A stretch of 13,886 bases of DNA from Deltaproteobacteria bacterium (GTDB lineage: Bacteria; Desulfobacterota; B13-G15). Location: the NCBI GenBank assembly GCA_003646585.1, contig QMLA01000005.1, forward strand, positions 1 through 13,886, written 5' to 3'. Positions 7,943-13,886 of the stretch are shown here, piece by piece. A program made the translations under genes and the position numbers. The first letter of the stretch is position 1, and each line of letters starts with the position of its first letter. Under the pieces are notes generated by a model, which saw only the letters and a program-made list of their open reading frames with translations, was not told where the DNA came from and did not search any database.

Positions 7943-9113
7943 CGATTTCCTCCCTCTCAAAAACGGGTCCGTCCCTACAAACCAGCTTATTGCCCCCTCT
8001 GCCGGAAAGGACGCAGGCCTGGCAGGCCCCCACCCCACAGGCCATGCGTTCTTCAAGGCTCACGTAAACCTTCACGTGAGGGGGTATGATCGAGAGGATC
8101 CTCTTCATCATCTCCTTGGGGCCACATGCATACACAGTTGCGTTTTCCCATTCCTTTGGAAGCACTTCCGTTATGAGCCCCTTCCTGCCCATGCTGCCGT
8201 CCTCGGTTATCAGCTCAAGGCTTATCGATTTTTCGGTCAGCTGCCAGAGCAGGGGAGCGGGAAACCACGATGAGTTCCTTGCACCCCAGAGGAGCCTCAC
8301 GGGGATACCCTTTCGGGAGAGCTTGAGGGCGAGGGGAAAGAGGCTCGCGATGCCCATGCCCCCTGCCAGGAGCCAGGCTTTCTGTCGTCCCTGGGGCATG
8401 GGGTATCCCTTCCCCAGGGGCAAGAGCACCCTCAGGGTTTGGCCCGTATGGACTTCCACCAGGGCCCTGGTTCCGGTCCCCACGGGGCGCAGAAGCAGCT
8501 TCAGCATTTTTTTCTCCAGGCCGAAGATGCTCAAGGGGCGCATGAGGGGCCTTCCCGGGGCCTCGATCATAACGAACTGGCCCGGTTCAAAGGGGATTTC
8601 GCTCTGCAGGGAGAGTTCGAGGATGCATAAAGGTCCCATGGTTCTGACTGCCTTTACTTTGGCCTCCTGGAGGATCTTTCTGGGGAGGGACAGCCCCATA
8701 AGCAGGGCATCTTCTCCCGTGTCCTGGTAATAACTTTTGCGCCTTCCTTTCACGGCAAAGCCCATCTTCTGGTACAGGGATATGGCCGCCTCATTGGATT
8801 CCCTAACCTCAAGCCAAAGGGAGGAAACGCCTTTATGGAGGCAGAATTCGATGCAGAACCTCAACAAATCGCTCCCTATGCCCCTTTTCCGCCACGGGGG
8901 AGCTACAGAGAGGTTCATGAGGTGGCCCTCATCTTCAACGATCCTCATGACCGCATAACCCAGAATCCTGCCTTCCTCTTCGTAAACGAAGGCGTAACCG
9001 GGGGGTTTCAACTCCACCAAGAAGGCCCATCGGCCCCACGGGGTGGTGAAGGACGCCTTCTCTATAGCGAGGACTTGGGGAAGATCCTCTTCTGCCATTG
9101 GACGGATGGGCAT
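7926..9113 (-). CDS. pyrK: Fusion: RimI-type N-acetyltransferase + PyrK electron-transfer subunit
   Basis: One uninterrupted 395-residue frame covers two normally separate proteins. Residues 1-143 are a GNAT acetyltransferase of RimI type (N-terminal acetylation of ribosomal protein S18): acetyl-CoA loop RKRGIG (75-80), LEVRESNEAAISLYQKMGF (101-119) and EDALLM (134-139). Residues about 148-395 are PyrK, which links the PyrD flavin to NAD: flavin motif RPLSIF (192-197), the nucleotide-binding LLAGGMGIAS (248-257), and [2Fe-2S] ligands C359, C364, C367 and C379. PyrK of about 250 residues and RimI of about 145 are both full length, so nothing was lost in the join. The linker is only a few residues. 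An internal ATG at residue 139 could allow separate PyrK production, but no good ribosome binding site was seen before it. The gene starts 3 bp after the TPR frame and overlaps pyrD. Confidence 0.93.
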   Translation of the reverse strand: MPIRPMAEEDLPQVLAIEKASFTTPWGRWAFLVELKPPGYAFVYEEEGRILGYAVMRIVEDEGHLMNLSVAPPWRKRGIGSDLLRFCIEFCLHKGVSSLWLEVRESNEAAISLYQKMGFAVKGRRKSYYQDTGEDALLMGLSLPRKILQEAKVKAVRTMGPLCILELSLQSEIPFEPGQFVMIEAPGRPLMRPLSIFGLEKKMLKLLLRPVGTGTRALVEVHTGQTLRVLLPLGKGYPMPQGRQKAWLLAGGMGIASLFPLALKLSRKGIPVRLLWGARNSSWFPAPLLWQLTEKSISLELITEDGSMGRKGLITEVLPKEWENATVYACGPKEMMKRILSIIPPHVKVYVSLEERMACGVGACQACVLSGRGGNKLVCRDGPVFEREEIGDSLS

Positions 9114-9116
9114 CCT

Positions 9117-9575
9117 TTAAAGTTCTTCCCTTGTGAATTCCAGCAGCTTTTCGATCCTGGCCCTGAGGGCCTGGTCCTGAGTGAGCTTCAGGGCTTCCCG
9201 GTAGGCCGACTGGGCCTCCTCTCGCTGGCCCGCTTCGGCCTTGATGTTGCCGATTTCCACATACGCCAAAGCCGCAATTTCACCCCCCTGGGAGGCCGCA
9301 CGTTCAAAGGCCCCGATTGCCTTCTCCTCCTCGCCCACCCTCCAGTAGGCCTTACCCAACCAACAGAGGGCCTCGCCCCTGATCTCCTTTATGGGAGAGG
9401 AAGTGCCGATGAGCAGGGCTTCGATCGCCTTTTTGTAGTCACCCCGTGCAAAGAGCGCCTTTCCAATCAGCAACCCTGCCCTTTGGGTGAGCTCGTGGTG
9501 GGCAAACTTGGTCCTCAACGTCTCAAAGGAGGGAAGGGCTTGATCGATGTGACCCGACCCCAGGTCCATTTCCAA
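9117..9575 (-). CDS. TPR-repeat frame, C-terminal part of an interrupted protein
   Basis: An open frame of 152 residues (counted from a TTG; an ATG follows two codons later at 9569) built of tetratricopeptide repeats, for example ALCWLGKAYWRVGEEEKAI and AYVEIGNIKAEAGQREEAQ. It reads in the same frame as the larger TPR gene upstream. TPR-like sequence (RKARDLYRQILKKHP) continues without a start codon from these residues back to the tandem stops at 9675-9680. It is therefore best seen as the C-terminal portion of one ancestral protein of about 612 residues. Neither possible start has a good ribosome binding site; the purine-rich AAAGGAGGAAAGG at about 9653-9666 has no in-frame start at usable distance. 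Without a signal peptide of its own, any separate product would stay in the cytoplasm. Whether it is translated at all is open. Confidence 0.6.
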   Translation of the reverse strand: MEMDLGSGHIDQALPSFETLRTKFAHHELTQRAGLLIGKALFARGDYKKAIEALLIGTSSPIKEIRGEALCWLGKAYWRVGEEEKAIGAFERAASQGGEIAALAYVEIGNIKAEAGQREEAQSAYREALKLTQDQALRARIEKLLEFTREEL

Positions 9576-9636
9576 CAGCCTGTAAAGAGCCCAGGGGACC
9601 CGGTCCGAGGAGGGGTGTTTTTTCAGGATCTGGCGG

Positions 9637-9677
9637 TAGAGGTCCCTGGCCTTCCTTTCCTCCTTTGCCTCCCTCTA
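9637..9677 (-). repeat. Inverted repeat directly after the first TPR stop codon
   Basis: TAGAGG (9672-9677, including the second stop codon) and CCTCTA (9637-9642) on the minus strand can pair around a 29-base, almost all-purine loop, with a further GGC/GCC pairing inside. It could form a weak RNA hairpin right behind the TGA. It may equally be chance in purine-rich coding DNA. Confidence 0.3.
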
Positions 9678-9680
9678 TCA
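9675..9680 (-). other. Tandem in-frame stop codons TGA-TAG inside a TPR helix
   Basis: On the minus strand the codons read AAG GCG GAG TGA TAG AGG GAG GCA. The residues before (ELRWLKAE) and after (REAKEERKARDLYRQ) together make one normal TPR helix pair if two residues stand at the stops. The reading frame is the same on both sides, so this is not a frameshift. It is a nonsense interruption, possibly from codons such as TGC TAC, although the original residues are unknown. Confidence 0.75.
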
Positions 9681-10955
9681 CTCCGCCTTGAGCCAGCGCA
9701 ATTCGTCTATCTTTTCGAAGCCCGGAAATTCGAGCTGCAAGACATCGAGGTTGGCCACACAGTCCTGAAACTTGCCCATGCGCCAGTTACACCTGGCTAT
9801 CTCGAAGAGGGCAAAGGGCCTGAAGGGCTTTTTGGCCGAAAGCTCAAAGAGGTAAGGCAGCGCCTCTTCGCACCTGCCCTGAAAAAGTTCGCTTTTTGCC
9901 TTGAGCAGGTGGGAGAGGAGGTCATCCTGTCGGGAAAGCAATTTCTCCGCTTCCGAAAGGTTCCCCATCTGCAAATGACACCAGATGAGCCTGTGCCTCG
10001 CCTCCCTCTGTTCCTCCCGGCTTCCCTTCTTGAGAACTGGCCCAAGGATATCGGCGGCCTCCTTATAATTTTGGGCTTTCATCAGGAGGCGTCCCAAGAG
10101 CAGACGCACCTTCGGTTCCAGGGGGTGCCCTTTGAAACGGAGAAGCCATCCCCGCAAGGCCCCTTTGGCCTCCGAATCCCTGTGAGCTTGCTGGAGAATT
10201 TGAGCCCTTTTATAGATGGCCTCAGGGAGCCTTGGGCTTTTGGGATAACGAAGCATCAAGGCCGAGAGGGCCTTAAGGGCCCCCTGGGGATCCCCCAGCT
10301 TCAGGCGCACCTCCGAAAGCCAAAAAAGGGCTTCATCTCCTTCCTTCCCCTTTACCGAGTTCAGGGTCCTTTCGGCCTCCCGGAGCTCTCCGATCTCAAG
10401 GAGGGACAAACCGAGCAATAACAGTGCACGATTTTTGGAGGTCGAATCCCTGAGGACTTGTGAGGCCTTCCGGAGGATCGGTATGGCGTCCTTGTAATTT
10501 GCGAGTCGAAAATGGGCTTCACCGAACAGAAGCAATGCCTGGCCAAACCAGGGTGCCCCAGGGCTCAGTTCGGTGGCTGTTTTCAAATGAGGTCTGGCTT
10601 CCTTCCATTTGCCCATCCGTATGTGGAGGCTCCCTATCAGGTAGTGGAGTTCCGCCTGTTGTATCCTCTCGTCTCCCACCAGGGGGGTGAGTTCCTTTAT
10701 GGCTTCCTGCAGGCGTCCCTCTTCGATAAGGGTTTGGCCCAAAAGATAACGGACTTTGGGGGCAAAGGGGTGATCGGGGTAAAGCTTTAGGAACTTCTTC
10801 CACTGGCTTTCGGCTACCTCCAGAAAGCCGTCCTTGTAAGCCCCAAGGCCGACCTTGAGGAGTTCTTCCGGGGGTTGAGCCCAGACTCTGGGAGCGAAGA
10901 GGATGAACAGAAGCACCAGGAGGATTTTCCTTCCCTTTTTAGATCCCCATTTCAT
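9678..10955 (-). CDS. Exported TPR-repeat protein (N-terminal part of interrupted gene)
   Basis: A 425-residue protein with a classic signal peptide: basic MKWGSKKGRK, hydrophobic core ILLVLLFILFA, and a likely cleavage site after RVWA (residue 26). The mature part is a string of tetratricopeptide repeats, for example SQWKKFLKLYPDHPFAPKVR, similar in style to periplasmic YbgF/CpoB or BamD-like scaffolds. A specific function cannot be assigned. No lipobox cysteine follows the signal, so a soluble periplasmic protein is expected. The frame is open up to 11084, but the ATG at 10955 is chosen because the signal peptide begins there and the overlap with mobA shrinks to 17 bp; GGAGAG lies about nine bases upstream. 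The protein stops at TGA-TAG in the middle of a repeat, and the missing repeats continue in frame downstream, so this product is probably truncated relative to its ancestor. Confidence 0.82.
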   Translation of the reverse strand: MKWGSKKGRKILLVLLFILFAPRVWAQPPEELLKVGLGAYKDGFLEVAESQWKKFLKLYPDHPFAPKVRYLLGQTLIEEGRLQEAIKELTPLVGDERIQQAELHYLIGSLHIRMGKWKEARPHLKTATELSPGAPWFGQALLLFGEAHFRLANYKDAIPILRKASQVLRDSTSKNRALLLLGLSLLEIGELREAERTLNSVKGKEGDEALFWLSEVRLKLGDPQGALKALSALMLRYPKSPRLPEAIYKRAQILQQAHRDSEAKGALRGWLLRFKGHPLEPKVRLLLGRLLMKAQNYKEAADILGPVLKKGSREEQREARHRLIWCHLQMGNLSEAEKLLSRQDDLLSHLLKAKSELFQGRCEEALPYLFELSAKKPFRPFALFEIARCNWRMGKFQDCVANLDVLQLEFPGFEKIDELRWLKAE

Positions 10956-11547
10956 GGAGTCGGCTCTCCGAAAGCATTCGCTCGGCCATCGCGAAATCCT
11001 CAGGGGTGTTGATGTTGAAAAAGGACAGAAAATCGGGATCCACCTTGCGGATCTCTTCGGGATCGCAGATCTTCGCCCTGACACGGGGCAGAAAGGAGAT
11101 TACGCGTTTTTGCCCCTCGGCAATGCCCTCTGAGATGGGCCCAAGGCAATTCCTGTGGTAGATCGCACAGAGGGGATGCAAACCATCAGGTGCCCGGGGG
11201 ACAATGGCATCATATCCATCCTTGATCGAAAGCAGATAATGGACGAGCTCCTGTCTGAGAAAAGGCATATCGCAGGCAACGCAGAATACGTAGGGGGTTG
11301 GGGCCAACAGAAGGCCGGTGTAAAGTCCACCGAGGACCCCTGCATCTATAAGGTCTTCAAACACTTTAACTCGATAGGGACCAAAGGCCTCCGTATGCCT
11401 GGCCACGACGATGATTTCGTCAAAGATCGAACGGCATGTCTCAAGTACATATTCAAAAATGGGCCTTCCGCGGAGGAGGAGGAAGGCCTTCTGTTGCCCC
11501 ATCCTCTTGGATCGGCCACCGGCCAAAATCACCGCAGTCACGTCCAC
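10939..11547 (-). CDS. mobA: Molybdenum cofactor guanylyltransferase MobA
   Basis: Transfers GMP from GTP to molybdopterin to make the guanine dinucleotide form used by DMSO-reductase-type enzymes such as formate dehydrogenases. The 202-residue protein has the nucleotidyltransferase signature LAGGRSKRMGQQKA (8-21), the metal-binding CDMPFL (92-97, D93) and a C-terminal NINTPEDF typical of MobA. Length matches the family. The start is GTG at 11547, since VTAVILAGG must sit at the N-terminus; no Shine-Dalgarno is visible before it. A TATTAA hexamer lies six bases upstream, so a leaderless or nearly leaderless transcript is possible. The gene is divergent from the dehydratase operon and overlaps the TPR gene by 17 bp. 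It may be the first gene of the long minus-strand operon. Confidence 0.95.
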   Translation of the reverse strand: MDVTAVILAGGRSKRMGQQKAFLLLRGRPIFEYVLETCRSIFDEIIVVARHTEAFGPYRVKVFEDLIDAGVLGGLYTGLLLAPTPYVFCVACDMPFLRQELVHYLLSIKDGYDAIVPRAPDGLHPLCAIYHRNCLGPISEGIAEGQKRVISFLPRVRAKICDPEEIRKVDPDFLSFFNINTPEDFAMAERMLSESRLHEMGI

Positions 11548-11553
11548 ATGGGT

Positions 11554-11583
11554 TTAATATCACGGCTCAAAGAAGGGCTTCAA
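11554..11583 (-). promoter_or_regulatory. Candidate sigma-70-type promoter of mobA
   Basis: On the minus strand TTGAAG (11578-11583) and TATTAA (11554-11559) are 18 bp apart, each matching four of six consensus bases. The -10-like box ends six bases before the GTG of mobA, consistent with a leaderless start. Weak boxes like these are common by chance, but the location in a 68 bp divergent spacer supports it. Confidence 0.4.
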
Positions 11584-11596
11584 CTTTTCCCTTCTT
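11570..11596. repeat. Inverted repeat AAGAAGGG / CCCTTCTT in the divergent spacer
   Basis: Perfect 8 bp arms at 11570-11577 and 11589-11596 are separated by 11 bp. They lie over the spacer and -35-like boxes of the two candidate divergent promoters, where an operator would be expected. No run of T follows on either strand in terminator fashion. Confidence 0.5.
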
Positions 11597-11607
11597 GATC
11601 CTATCCT
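11579..11607 (+). promoter_or_regulatory. Candidate promoter of the dehydratase operon
   Basis: TTCAAC (11579-11584, three of six) and TATCCT (11602-11607, four of six) are 17 bp apart. Eight bases separate the -10-like box from the ATG at 11616, which has no Shine-Dalgarno, so the transcript may be leaderless. Its -35-like box overlaps that of the mobA promoter on the other strand. Confidence 0.3.
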
Positions 11608-11631
11608 TGATCTTGATGGAAAAGATAGGAT
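11598..11631 (+). repeat. Inverted repeat ATCCTATC / GATAGGAT around the dehydratase start codon
   Basis: Perfect 8 bp arms at 11598-11605 and 11624-11631 enclose an 18-base stretch that contains the ATG at 11616. The left arm overlaps the -10-like box. It could be a protein-binding palindrome, or an RNA hairpin if transcription starts upstream of it. Confidence 0.5.
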
Positions 11632-12563
11632 ATCTCTGCACCTATGTCCCGGTGGAGCTGGTGGAAGCGGCGGGCTTTCGCCCGAGAAGGATCATCCCCG
11701 GATCGAGCGAGAAGGACGAGGTGCTGCTTGACCCCAACGTGTGTCCTTACCTGAAGGCAGTCCTATCCGGGCTTCGCAACGAATCGTTGGGGGGTTTGGT
11801 ATTCATCAACTCGTGCGACGGGATGAGGAGGCTTTACGATGCGGTAAGATGGTTTTATCCATCCCTCGAAGTTTATATCCTGGATGTCCCGAGGAGCAGT
11901 GACGAGAAAGGGGTCCTTTACTACAGGGAGGTGATAGGGGATTTTTCGCGCTGGCTCGGTGACTTAAGGGGGAGGTCCCTTTCGGAGGAGGAGGTGAGGG
12001 AGGCCATAGACAGGTGCAACCGGAGGCGGAGGGCCTTCTTTGAGGTTTTGAAGAAAAGACCCAGGGCGGGGGACCTCCTGAGGGCCTTAAAGGGAGGCTT
12101 CCCGCCGGAAGACCTCTCGGGGGTCCGCCTTAAAGAGGATGGGGGCAAGGTGAAGGTCCTTGTGACCGGGTCCCTCCTTGAGGCCGATGGGATCCTGGAC
12201 TGGCTGGAAGAACTCGGAGGGGAGGTCCTGATCCCGGATGTGTGCTCGGGACTGAGGGGCGCAGGATATGTAAAGGAAGGCGAGCCTTTTCTGGCCCTTG
12301 CCAAAGCTTATCTGGAGAAGCCTCCCTGTGCCAGAATGAAGGGGATCAGAAGGCAACTTCTGCAGAAGGCGGTTGAGGAAGTGCGGGCAGTTTTGGCCTA
12401 TATTCCAAAGTTCTGCGACCATTACCTCTACGAGCTGGCCACCCTGAGGGAGATCTGCAAAGGGAAAGGAAGGCCGTTGCTTCACCTGGAGGGGGAGTAT
12501 ACCTTAGGGGTGCCCGAAGGGATCAAGACCCGTATACAGGCCTTCCTGGAGAGGTGGAGATGA
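11616..12563 (+). CDS. 2-hydroxyacyl-CoA dehydratase / benzoyl-CoA reductase family, small (HgdB/BcrC-like) subunit
   Basis: A 315-residue protein of the HGD-D family, iron-sulfur enzymes that use one energised electron to dehydrate 2-hydroxyacyl-CoA or reduce aromatic acyl-CoA. It begins almost at once with the family motif IGYLCTYVPVELVEAAGFRP (4-23), so it lacks the N-terminal extension many relatives have and is short for the family. Candidate [4Fe-4S] ligands are C43 (NVCPYL), C67 (NSCDG) and C267 (KFCDHY); LHLEGEYT near the C-terminus also fits. The ATG is chosen because the motif starts there; extending the open frame upstream would run into mobA on the other strand. No ribosome binding site is visible. 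The stop overlaps the next start (ATGA). Family membership is clear; substrate and subunit name are not. Confidence 0.86.
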   Translation: MEKIGYLCTYVPVELVEAAGFRPRRIIPGSSEKDEVLLDPNVCPYLKAVLSGLRNESLGGLVFINSCDGMRRLYDAVRWFYPSLEVYILDVPRSSDEKGVLYYREVIGDFSRWLGDLRGRSLSEEEVREAIDRCNRRRRAFFEVLKKRPRAGDLLRALKGGFPPEDLSGVRLKEDGGKVKVLVTGSLLEADGILDWLEELGGEVLIPDVCSGLRGAGYVKEGEPFLALAKAYLEKPPCARMKGIRRQLLQKAVEEVRAVLAYIPKFCDHYLYELATLREICKGKGRPLLHLEGEYTLGVPEGIKTRIQAFLERWR

Positions 12564-13813
12564 GGTTCCTGTATAAGGCCCTGCGGAGTCCGAACTTCTG
12601 GAGGGTGCTGAAACCCCTGGTTTGTCTTTACGTGTCGCGGGAACGCAACCGTCCCTTCACCCTCTGGGTGGAATTCCTCTGCTGGGTACTCGGTGAGGCG
12701 TCAAAGAGGAAGAGGCCGGTTGTGTGGATAAACAGCTTCTTTCCGGTTGAGTTCGTTTATGGCCTCGGGGCCGTGCCCTTTTTGCCGGAGTTATTCTCGG
12801 CCATTGTGGCCTACTTCAACTGGACGCGGGGGCCGATCTTGAAGGGCAGTTCTCTGCTTTCGACCGATGTCTGCTCCTTTTACCGCTGTGCCATGGGGCT
12901 TCTGGATTATGAAGTGCTGCCCACCCCCGACCTCATCATAAGCTGCTCGCAGATATGCGACGGCACAAAGGCCTTCTACGAGGTCCTTTCCCATAGGATG
13001 GGCGTTTCCCATCTGTTGCTCGATGTACCCTACCGCAAAGATAAAAGGGCTAAGGCATACATTAAGGATCAGCTCATCGAGATCTTCGAAGAAGCGAGGC
13101 GACTTTTGGACCTCAGAACCCCTGTGGAGGAACTCAAAAGGAGCCTTGAGATTGCCAGAGGGACCGAGTCCGTCATGAGGGAGGTGGCAAAGCTCAGGAG
13201 GGCCGTTCCTGCTCCCTTCCCCGGAAGCGAAGGGATGAGCTATGTGGCCGGGATGTCCTTTTGGTCCCTGGGGAGTGAAAGGGGTTTGAGGTTCTTTGAG
13301 GCCCTGAGGGATCGCATCCTCCGAAGGGTGAAGGAACGCAGAGGCTATCTCCCCGAGGAGCGTTTCAGGGTCCTGTGGCTCCATCACATAAGGCCCTATT
13401 ATCCCAACCCCATAGTATCCTTTTTGAACGAAAAAGGTGTGGCGATTGCTTATGAAGAGGTCAATTATCCATGGTGGCCAGTGCCTCGCGGTGACGACCC
13501 CTTTGAGGATCTGGCCGAAAAGATATGCGCCAACCCATGGGGTGGCCCCATTGAGGGGAGGATAGAGCTCGTGGAGAGGCTCGTTGAGGATTATCGGATC
13601 CATGGGGTGATTCACTTTTCCCACTGGGGTTGCAGGCAGTCCACCGGAGGCGCAATGGTGATAGGGGAGGTGGTAAAAAGGAGGGGGATTCCCTACCTGA
13701 TCCTGCCGGGAGATGGTGCTGATCCTGACAATTACTCCCCTGGACAGACCATGACGAGGCTACAGGCCTTCTTGGAGGTGCTGCAACAGCGATGGCGCTT
13801 TATGCGGGTGTAG
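12560..13813 (+). CDS. 2-hydroxyacyl-CoA dehydratase / benzoyl-CoA reductase family, large (HgdA/BcrB-like) subunit
   Basis: A 417-residue partner of the preceding subunit, also of the HGD-D family. Candidate [4Fe-4S] cysteines fall in the same pattern: C105 (STDVCSFYR), C133 (SQICDG) and C358 (HWGCRQSTGGA). The C-terminal GDGADPDNYSPGQTMTRLQA is a strongly conserved family stretch. Two non-identical subunits each with three such cysteines suit a heterodimer with one cluster each, as in 2-hydroxyglutaryl-CoA dehydratase. The ATG at 12560 overlaps the previous stop by 4 bp and has a purine-rich GGAGAGG upstream; a GTG two codons earlier is possible. The order small subunit, large subunit, activator recalls the C-B-A order of class I benzoyl-CoA reductase operons, but this alone does not set the substrate. 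Confidence 0.87.
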   Translation: MRFLYKALRSPNFWRVLKPLVCLYVSRERNRPFTLWVEFLCWVLGEASKRKRPVVWINSFFPVEFVYGLGAVPFLPELFSAIVAYFNWTRGPILKGSSLLSTDVCSFYRCAMGLLDYEVLPTPDLIISCSQICDGTKAFYEVLSHRMGVSHLLLDVPYRKDKRAKAYIKDQLIEIFEEARRLLDLRTPVEELKRSLEIARGTESVMREVAKLRRAVPAPFPGSEGMSYVAGMSFWSLGSERGLRFFEALRDRILRRVKERRGYLPEERFRVLWLHHIRPYYPNPIVSFLNEKGVAIAYEEVNYPWWPVPRGDDPFEDLAEKICANPWGGPIEGRIELVERLVEDYRIHGVIHFSHWGCRQSTGGAMVIGEVVKRRGIPYLILPGDGADPDNYSPGQTMTRLQAFLEVLQQRWRFMRV

Positions 13814-13886
13814 ACGTAGGCTCAAGGACCACCAAGGTTGTGATCGTGGAGGGGGAAAAGGTGCTTTCCTCCGAAATCCTCCTTAC
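13792..13886 (+). CDS. ATP-dependent activator of the dehydratase (HgdC/BcrA-like ATPase), N-terminus
   Basis: Only 31 codons are present before the window ends. After MALYA they give GVDVGSRTTK, the ATP-phosphate-binding start of the ASKHA-fold activators (HgdC, BadF/BadG, BcrA/BcrD) that hydrolyse ATP to push a low-potential electron into the partner enzyme. The [4Fe-4S] cysteines and second ATP motif would lie further right. The ATG overlaps the end of the large-subunit gene by 22 bp; GGAGG lies 13 bases upstream, rather far. Context and motif agree, so the family call is firm despite the short length. Confidence 0.85.
   Translation, partial: MALYAGVDVGSRTTKVVIVEGEKVLSSEILL

Noticed and set aside
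7943..8056. ATG start for pyrD at 8056
   Set aside because: It adds 38 residues unlike PyrD and a 131 bp overlap with pyrK, whereas the GTG at 7942 has a good ribosome binding site.
9637..9680. Selenocysteine insertion at the TGA of the TPR gene
   Set aside because: The next codon is TAG, TPR proteins are not known selenoproteins, and the hairpin has a large unpaired purine loop rather than a typical bacterial SECIS shape.
8835..10421. Long plus-strand open frame of over 500 codons
   Set aside because: It lies opposite the rimI-pyrK and TPR genes, shows no domain motif, and is the expected antisense shadow of GC-rich coding DNA.
10956..11084. Upstream extension of the TPR gene by 43 codons
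   Set aside because: It would overlap mobA by 146 bp and place an arginine-rich stretch before a clear signal peptide; the ATG at 10955 fits better.
12791..13624. Minus-strand open frame of 277 codons
   Set aside because: It is antisense to the large dehydratase subunit, which has conserved family motifs throughout; the minus frame has none.

Overview
The window looks like a piece of an anaerobic Gram-negative genome, possibly Desulfobacterota (deltaproteobacteria-like) or a relative. That placement is inferred from the gene families: a radical-type 2-hydroxyacyl-CoA dehydratase system with its ATPase activator, a class 1B PyrK/PyrD pair, molybdenum cofactor synthesis, a sigma-54 promoter and many cyclic-di-GMP proteins. 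No rRNA, tRNA, CRISPR array, insertion sequence or attachment site was seen. Coding density is very high: the only gaps above 60 bp are about 1953-2054 and 11548-11615, and no gene-free stretch exceeds 300 bp.

Layout. From about 11547 down to 1 every gene is on the minus strand. In transcription order these are mobA; a secreted tetratricopeptide (TPR) protein whose frame is cut in two by back-to-back stop codons; a RimI acetyltransferase fused in frame to PyrK; pyrD; recJ; a membrane PAS/GGDEF diguanylate cyclase; and a response regulator with an HD-GYP phosphodiesterase domain. These genes overlap or are separated by at most about 36 bp, so one long operon (or overlapping transcripts) is likely. 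After a gap of about 100 bp holding a near-consensus sigma-54 promoter comes a separate two-gene unit. It encodes a PilZ - zinc ribbon - SAM methyltransferase protein and, overlapping it by 4 bp, a six-helix membrane protein that runs off the window edge. Much of this last unit is more AT-rich than the rest.

From 11616 to the right edge the genes are on the plus strand: two subunits of the 2-hydroxyacyl-CoA dehydratase / benzoyl-CoA reductase family, then the start of their ATP-dependent activator. All three overlap head to tail. This operon diverges from mobA across a 68 bp spacer in which neither gene shows a Shine-Dalgarno sequence.

How the parts may work together. Positions 549-5330 contain a cyclic-di-GMP synthase, a phosphorylation-controlled cyclic-di-GMP phosphodiesterase and a PilZ receptor fused to a methyltransferase, so synthesis, breakdown and a possible effector lie side by side. 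The methyltransferase resembles proteins often annotated as PhcB-like (3-hydroxypalmitate methyl ester synthesis), and its partner is a polytopic sensor-like membrane protein. A signal-synthase/sensor pair gated by cyclic-di-GMP and sigma-54 is the most interesting hypothesis here, but it is inference. Other points worth a second look are the TGA-TAG interruption in the TPR gene, the RimI-PyrK fusion, and the dehydratase operon of unknown substrate with one unusually short subunit.
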